Both the position numbers and the translations under genes were made by a program. The notes beneath the pieces are model-generated. The model searched no databases and had not been told where the DNA came from. It worked only from the letters and a program-made list of their open reading frames with translations. A DNA stretch of 18,482 bases from Verrucomicrobiota bacterium (lineage in GTDB: Bacteria > Verrucomicrobiota > Verrucomicrobiia > Limisphaerales > UBA9464), in the NCBI GenBank assembly GCA_025354845.1, contig JANXMD010000496.1:1-18482 (forward strand), written 5' to 3'. Positions 13,554-18,482 of the stretch are shown here, in pieces (position 1 is the first letter of the stretch; each line of letters starts with the position of its first letter).

Positions 13554-14837
13554 TCACCGCAGCATCAGTTCGGCGGCGCTGTCGGCGAAACGGAGGCCGG
13601 CGCGGGTGAGGTGGAAGGAGTCCGCCGTTTCAACGGCCCAGCCCCGCTGCAGCAGGGTGTTGAGGTTTTCCCGCCACTCGACGCGGAGATCCAAGCCGGT
13701 GCGTTGCTCGAATTCCTGGAACGGCCAGCCGGCGTTCATGCGAAGTCCAAACGCCGCCATCTCGCCGGCACGGCCCAGCGGGGTGAGGGATTCGGTCCAT
13801 TCTTGGGCGCGCCGTCCGCGCTCCAGCCGTTCGATCCACAAATTGGTGTTCGACCAATTCTTGGCGCGCGTTCCCTGGATCGATTCGCTGGCACTGGGGC
13901 CGATGCCGAAGTAGTCGCGTCCGCGCCAGTACCCCACGTTGTGACGGCAGGCGAGCGCCGGAATGGTCGGTGTGCCGCCCCCGACCGGAGTGGCAGCTGC
14001 AGTCCGCGGCCCGCGCGATACACGATGGTCGCGCGCGAAGTTGGCAATCTCGTACTGGCGCAATCCATCCGCGGCGCATCGATCGATCAAGGCCTCATAC
14101 ATGGTGCACGCCAGGTCTTCATCGACATCGAATTCGCCGGCCTTGAGCTGATGAAAGAGCGGCGTGTCGTCTTCGTAGATGACCTCGTAGCAGCTCAGGT
14201 GCTCGGTGCCGAGGGCCAGCGCTTCATCGAGCGTGCGATGCCACAACTCCAGCGTCTGACCGGGGATGGCAAACATCAGGTCGATGTTGAGGCTGTCGAA
14301 TCCGGCGTTTCGCAGGATGTCGTGGCTGCGGAAGACCTGATCCCGGGAGTGAATGCGGCCCAACCGCTCCAGGAGGGCCGGGTCGAGGGATTGAACGCCC
14401 ATGGAGATCCGGTTGACCCCGAAGCGGCGCAGCAGGGTGGCCTTGTCGGCGGAGACCGTTGCCGGATTGCACTCCACCGTCCACTCCGCGGCGCCGAGCA
14501 GATTCAACCGCTCCATGGCGGTCAGTATCGTCTCCCACTGCTTGAGCGTGAGGATCGAGGGCGTTCCCCCGCCGAAGAACACGGTGTCGGGACGGCATCG
14601 GGGCGCGATCAACTCCAGTTCCCGCACCAGCGCGCCGACGAAGCGCTCGATGATGTCACCTGAGGGCGGGGCGGAGTAAAAGGCACAGTACTCGCACTTG
14701 TGGGCGCAGAAGGGAACGTGAACGTACAGTCCGCGGACGGGTTCGGTTGCGTCCGGTGTCGGCGACGATGTCGCTACCGCATCGGCGGAGGTCTGCGCGC
14801 GCGGACGGAAACTCAACGGGGAAATGGCGGCACTCAT
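13554..14837 (-). CDS. hemW: heme chaperone HemW (radical SAM, HemN-like)
   Basis: The 427-residue protein starts at ATG 14835-14837, which overlaps the stop of the upstream M14 gene as ATGA. After a 35-residue Ala/Ser/Pro-rich leader comes YVHVPFCAHKCEYCAFYS with the radical SAM CX3CX2C motif (Cys44, Cys48, Cys51), then GGGTPS (89-94), MERLNLLGAAEWTVECNP and RISMGVQSLD, typical of HemW. Later YEIANFAR and RHNVGYWRGRDYFGIGPSASE are also diagnostic. HemW binds heme and a 4Fe-4S cluster and delivers heme to apoproteins; it is not a coproporphyrinogen oxidase despite older naming. It is longer than the usual roughly 380 residues because of the leader and a Pro/Thr/Gly-rich insertion between NFARDH and CRHNVGYW. 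It is last in a coupled three-gene operon. Confidence 0.92.
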   Translation of the reverse strand: MSAAISPLSFRPRAQTSADAVATSSPTPDATEPVRGLYVHVPFCAHKCEYCAFYSAPPSGDIIERFVGALVRELELIAPRCRPDTVFFGGGTPSILTLKQWETILTAMERLNLLGAAEWTVECNPATVSADKATLLRRFGVNRISMGVQSLDPALLERLGRIHSRDQVFRSHDILRNAGFDSLNIDLMFAIPGQTLELWHRTLDEALALGTEHLSCYEVIYEDDTPLFHQLKAGEFDVDEDLACTMYEALIDRCAADGLRQYEIANFARDHRVSRGPRTAAATPVGGGTPTIPALACRHNVGYWRGRDYFGIGPSASESIQGTRAKNWSNTNLWIERLERGRRAQEWTESLTPLGRAGEMAAFGLRMNAGWPFQEFEQRTGLDLRVEWRENLNTLLQRGWAVETADSFHLTRAGLRFADSAAELMLR

Positions 14838-15691
14838 GCGGGGTTGGAACGGAGAAGAGAGGTCGCGTGGGCCTCGGCGGCGGCACGAACCGCGGCGGCC
14901 AGCGCTTGGACTCGCACGGGAATGGGCCAGTCGCTGGGGGCTTCGAGGGTGTAGTTGAGACGTGTCTTGTTCACTCCCAACCAGAGTGCCTCGGGCCATT
15001 CGGGCCGTTGAAGCGGTTGGAAATCGGGCCACTCCATCGGGCGAATGATGCCGGGCTCGCTGATGGGGCGTCCGTCGATAACCGAAGTAGGGTCGATCGG
15101 ACACACCTTGGAAACGGCGTCGAGAATGGGGCGGGCCAGCGACGGCCTCCGGTCGGGATTCAGCTCGTAACAGTAAAAACCGTGGGATTCCCAGTCTTCG
15201 TGAAGGAGCAACGTCAGGTCGAACGAGGGCTGGGTATCGAGCCAGTCGACATGCGCCCGCGCTTCAGGTGAGCGGAAGTGACGGTAGTCGCGATTGATGT
15301 CGATGCCGTCCTCGTTCTCACGGCGGTTCTGGGCAAGGCCCCCGGGATTCAGCAGGGGAATTACGGTCAGATGGGCCTCGGGCCAGCGGTTCTCCTCCAG
15401 CAGTTGCTGCAGGGCCAGCGGGCCTGCCGGCTCGTCTCCATGCATGCCGGCCGAGAGATACAGGCGCGGCGCCATGGGATTGGCGACCGGGCGCTGGAGC
15501 AGCGTCAGCTCTTGGCGCCGGGCCGGCAGTCGCGAGACCGTCCATCCATGCCGCCTTGCTGCGGACTCAAGGCCGCCGCGGGTTTGATCCACGTCGATGC
15601 GCTCTCCGAGATAGCCGCCTGCATTTTTTCCCAGCCGTTGCACGGCGTGGAGCATCGCCAGCTCGCGCGCCGGCGCAATGCTGGGGATCAC
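14834..15691 (-). CDS. M14 family zinc metallopeptidase (MpaA/succinylglutamate desuccinylase-like)
   Basis: I choose GTG 15689-15691 as start (285 residues): it overlaps the kinase stop as GTGA; a TTG one codon earlier is possible. Zinc ligands fit the M14 pattern: HGDE (His84, Glu87) and a later His164 in LLLHEDWE. INRDYRHF supplies the Asn133-Arg134 substrate-binding pair, and Glu250 in YTLEAPSDW is the catalytic Glu position. No signal peptide is evident, so a cytoplasmic enzyme is likely. M14 relatives of this size act on murein peptides (MpaA) or acyl amino acids; the substrate here is not determined. It is sandwiched by 4-nt overlaps between the kinase-WD40 gene and hemW, so its dosage is tied to both. 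Confidence 0.88.
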   Translation of the reverse strand: MIPSIAPARELAMLHAVQRLGKNAGGYLGERIDVDQTRGGLESAARRHGWTVSRLPARRQELTLLQRPVANPMAPRLYLSAGMHGDEPAGPLALQQLLEENRWPEAHLTVIPLLNPGGLAQNRRENEDGIDINRDYRHFRSPEARAHVDWLDTQPSFDLTLLLHEDWESHGFYCYELNPDRRPSLARPILDAVSKVCPIDPTSVIDGRPISEPGIIRPMEWPDFQPLQRPEWPEALWLGVNKTRLNYTLEAPSDWPIPVRVQALAAAVRAAAEAHATSLLRSNPA

Positions 15692-18482
15692 CAACCCAGG
15701 CCGTGTTCCATCGCCGCCTTGCGAAGGGTCTCGAGGTTACAGAGGTCGACTCGGCCGTCGCGCCAGAGCAACGCAAACTGGCGTCCGTCGGGCAGGAACC
15801 GGATGCCGGCCGCATTGCTGGGCGCGGACGGGCACTCGAACGACGCGATGACCTGGCCGGTCTGGGTCGAAATAAAGAAGAGACGCCGCTCCTGACAGAT
15901 CACGGCGAAGCTGTCGTCGGGCGCCACGCAGAAGGTGGTCACGTCGCCGCCGAGGACTCCGTTCAGCGTCGCGATCGGCTCCCAACGCCGGGTGTCCCAC
16001 AACATGCTGGTCGACTGCCCGTTGGAGGTGAGGGCAACCCCTTTGCCCCAGGAGGCGTCGCAGGAGATCGGCGCGGTGAGCTTTCGGATGAGTCCACCAT
16101 CCGAGACCCGGTGGACCTGGATCCGCGCGTTGATGCCGTTCGTTCCAGTCCGTGCGGGATTGAGCAGCAATTCCTGTCCATCTGCGCTGAGTGCCGCTCC
16201 ATAGGCGTCAGGGGATTTCCAGCGGCTCACCGGGGTCACGGTCGTGGGGGTGGCATCGAGGATTCGTACTTCCTCCCGACCTTCTTGGGACAGGGAGACG
16301 AGGACCATTCGTTTTCCGTCCGCAGTGTGATCCATGATATAGAATCCCTGCTCGCGATCGACGGTTTCTCCCTTGGAAAGTCGCAGCCCGTCCTGGGTTT
16401 CAACGATTCGGTGCCGCGTGATGCCGGTGACGGTTGAGCAGCGCAGGAAGGATCGCCCGTCCGAAAGCAGCATGATGGTGGCGTAGTCGTCCCGTTCCTG
16501 GACGCCGGTGTCGAGTTCATCGAGGGCCCTGCCAGAATCGACATCCCGCAGCACCGTGAACCGTCCATGACTGGAGAGCATCCATCGACCGTCGGGCGTG
16601 AAGTCGATGCAGCAGTTGTTGAAGTCCATGGCGTATCCGGAGGCGCCTCCCGGGGGAAGAATCCGGTACCCCGTTGGCGTCTGGACCTCCCAGCGAGTGA
16701 TGACTCCCAATACAGAGGTGGACAGAAAGCTTCGGCCGTCCGGAAGCGCTGAGAGGGACGCTCGACTGTATCCTTCGAGTACTAATTCGTCCGACCCGGC
16801 GACTACGCCGAGGATTCTCAAGCTTGTGCCGCGACCGCGAACACCGATCATGGTGTCACCGCCCAGGAAGGTGATGTCGCCCACACCCATCGAGGGAGTG
16901 GCCATGCGCACGACGGGCCTTCCAGTCCGGGAGTCATAGATTCCCACCGTCCCATCCCCGAGGGTGAGGGCGACGAGGTGCGAATCCGAGGACCAGCACA
17001 GCCAGCCCGGATTCGACGGGATGGGAACGGAACGGACCCATTTAAGATCGGTGGCCGAAAAGATCCGGAACTCCCGTTCGTTAAGATCCGAAATCCGGGC
17101 GGCGGCGATCCAGCGGCCGTCGGGCGAAAAACGAACTTGATTGAAGCGTTTGCCATCGCCACCTCGGGCGACCTCGGTGCCGTCTGAGCTGCGGTGCAGG
17201 GTGAGATTGGTTCCGCCGATCCCCGAGACGATGAAGCGGCCATCGGGGGAAAAGCAGGTGTCGTCCACAAAGGCTTCATCATGGGACCGCACGTCGGGGG
17301 CCCTGCGGTTTCGCAGCTCGAGATACGGCTTGGCCTCGCCGACGCGCCACACGCGGACCGTGTTGTCTTCGTAACGGTTGAGGAAGGCGCTGCCGTCCGG
17401 AGTAAATTGGAATTGGCCGAGCGCCGGCACTGGGATGTCGATGGTGGCGACGGACTGGGTATTGCCCCAACGCCAGACGCTGGCGTGGCCCGAGTGGTAG
17501 CCGGATGGATGGGGAAAATCCATGACGGCGGTCACGCCGCGAGGATCTAGTCGCACGACGGATGGGACCCCTGGATTCAGCGCGAATGTAGCGACCGGCC
17601 GGATGTCGTTCAGGAGCAGGCAGGAGAGCGCTTCGTCGCGCAGATCGGGACCGGCACGGATTCGTGTGGCTTCTTCCAGAGCCGCCAGAGCGCGCGTGCG
17701 GCGACCGGGCTGCGTGGTGTGGCTGATCGCCCGCGCCTCAGAGAGCCGGGCTTCACGAAGGCGGTCGCGTGCCGTGTTCTCCGCGGCGGTGGCCTGGGTC
17801 AACGCCGCCTGTGTGCGGGATCGACCCGCCTGGATCACGGCGGCGGCCACGGTGGAGCCGACTGCAAGTGTTGCCACGAGCACCCACACGGCAGCCAGGG
17901 CCGGACGCCGCCGGCACCAGCGCGTAAACCGGCCCAGCTGCGAAATGGGGCGCGCGTGGATGGGCAATCCCTCGAGGAAGCGCTTGAGATCCGCCGCGAG
18001 TTCCGAGGCGGTCGGATAGCGTCGCGTTGGGTCTCGCTCCAAGCATTTGAGACAAATCGTCTCCAAATCACGCGGCACGCCCGAGTTCAAAAGCCGCGGC
18101 GCGACGGGATCGTCGTTCAACACCTGCCGAATGGTTTCGTGTACCGATCCGCCGACGAATGGGGGACGGCCAGTGAGCGTGAAATAAAGGATCGCACCGA
18201 GCGAATAGACGTCGCCGGTCGGACCGAGCGGACCGCGCGAGGGATCGGCCTGCTCCGGTGGCAGGTAGCCGGGCGTGCCGAGGACCTGTCCGGTGACGGT
18301 CAGGTCGGAATCGGCGGCGATGTCCTTGGCGAGTCCGAAGTCGGTGATGCGCGGCGCTCCGAAGGGGTCGATCAGGACGTTCGATGGCTTGAGGTCGCGA
18401 TGCAGGATGCCGCGGTCGTGGGCGTATTGGACCGCGTCGGCGAGGATCTTGAGCAACTGCGCCGCGCGCCGTGCGGGCAACG
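15688..18482 (-). CDS. serine/threonine protein kinase with WD40-type propeller, 5' end outside window
   Basis: The frame is open to the window edge; the glycine loop and ATP-binding Lys must lie beyond 18482. Counting from the first TTG seen (18480, not the true start), the C-lobe shows HRDLKPSN (HRD at 27-29), DFG (47-49), GTPGYLPPEQA (activation segment/APE-like), GDVYSLGAILYFTLTGRPPF and RYPTASELAADLKRFLEG. These indicate an active Hanks-type PknB-like kinase. A membrane helix (about 195-217) is followed by an Ala/Arg-rich likely coiled coil (218-250). The remaining about 640 residues carry WD40-like repeats (FSPDGRFIVSG, VRFSPDGRWIA, DFTPDGRWML, IRFLPDGRQFALLW), probably outside the membrane as a sensor. 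This architecture is common in Planctomycetes and Verrucomicrobia. It leads a coupled operon with the M14 peptidase and hemW. Confidence 0.92.
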   Translation of the reverse strand, partial: LPARRAAQLLKILADAVQYAHDRGILHRDLKPSNVLIDPFGAPRITDFGLAKDIAADSDLTVTGQVLGTPGYLPPEQADPSRGPLGPTGDVYSLGAILYFTLTGRPPFVGGSVHETIRQVLNDDPVAPRLLNSGVPRDLETICLKCLERDPTRRYPTASELAADLKRFLEGLPIHARPISQLGRFTRWCRRRPALAAVWVLVATLAVGSTVAAAVIQAGRSRTQAALTQATAAENTARDRLREARLSEARAISHTTQPGRRTRALAALEEATRIRAGPDLRDEALSCLLLNDIRPVATFALNPGVPSVVRLDPRGVTAVMDFPHPSGYHSGHASVWRWGNTQSVATIDIPVPALGQFQFTPDGSAFLNRYEDNTVRVWRVGEAKPYLELRNRRAPDVRSHDEAFVDDTCFSPDGRFIVSGIGGTNLTLHRSSDGTEVARGGDGKRFNQVRFSPDGRWIAAARISDLNEREFRIFSATDLKWVRSVPIPSNPGWLCWSSDSHLVALTLGDGTVGIYDSRTGRPVVRMATPSMGVGDITFLGGDTMIGVRGRGTSLRILGVVAGSDELVLEGYSRASLSALPDGRSFLSTSVLGVITRWEVQTPTGYRILPPGGASGYAMDFNNCCIDFTPDGRWMLSSHGRFTVLRDVDSGRALDELDTGVQERDDYATIMLLSDGRSFLRCSTVTGITRHRIVETQDGLRLSKGETVDREQGFYIMDHTADGKRMVLVSLSQEGREEVRILDATPTTVTPVSRWKSPDAYGAALSADGQELLLNPARTGTNGINARIQVHRVSDGGLIRKLTAPISCDASWGKGVALTSNGQSTSMLWDTRRWEPIATLNGVLGGDVTTFCVAPDDSFAVICQERRLFFISTQTGQVIASFECPSAPSNAAGIRFLPDGRQFALLWRDGRVDLCNLETLRKAAMEHGLGW

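Noticed and set aside
13467..14663. Long plus-strand open frame (about 400 codons) opposite hemW
   Set aside because: It mirrors hemW codons, has no recognisable motif, and its 5' part crosses the inverted repeat element.
15556..16437. Plus-strand open frame opposite the M14/kinase junction
   Set aside because: It is antisense to two strongly supported genes and lacks motifs.

Overview
The window looks like chromosomal DNA of a GC-rich environmental member of the Verrucomicrobiota (Limisphaera/Pedosphaera-like). This is inferred from gene content, because no ribosomal RNA is present. The markers are prepilin-like proteins with an H-X9-DG motif near the C-terminus, a PEP-CTERM exported protein, secreted RCC1 propellers with Ig-like and short C-terminal tail domains, a Ser/Thr kinase fused to WD40 repeats, DUF5069 and DUF6159 proteins, and several families of short degenerate intergenic repeats.

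Layout. 1-1740: a prepilin-like protein and a CHRD-domain PEP-CTERM protein (+), closed by a strong terminator. 1748-3123: a minus-strand pair, a small exported protein coupled to a CxxC/His-rich outer-membrane-type protein. 3300-4395: a plus-strand chain of a 21-residue hydrophobic micro-ORF, a small membrane protein and a SAM methyltransferase, joined by ATGA overlaps. 4543-6891: a large secreted protein with two RCC1 propeller blocks around an Ig-like domain (-). 6892-7469: a gene graveyard with a tail-domain remnant (-) and a probable transposase N-terminal remnant (+). 7470-8310: a second prepilin-like gene, broken by a frameshift. 8311-8647: a convergent spacer with a hairpin and an inverted degenerate repeat. 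8648-9292: an unknown membrane-anchored protein (-). 9558-10829: a membrane-anchored seven-blade RCC1 protein (+). 11026-11973: a DUF6159-like membrane protein (+). 12280-12354: tRNA-Lys(CTT) (-). 12749-13195: a DUF5069-like gene with a strong terminator, lying between two inverted degenerate repeat elements. 13554-18482: a tightly overlapping minus-strand operon of kinase-WD40 (incomplete at the window edge), M14 metallopeptidase and HemW.

Themes. The envelope dominates: exported pseudopilins, beta-propellers, barrels and membrane proteins. Translational coupling is frequent, with six junctions of ATGA or GTGA type. The intergenic DNA carries at least four families of short-period degenerate repeats, three of them arranged as inverted pairs around a unique core. 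No CRISPR array, phage or complete insertion sequence is visible. The parts least explained by known families are the inverted repeat elements, the micro-ORF/membrane protein/methyltransferase chain and the kinase-M14-HemW coupling.
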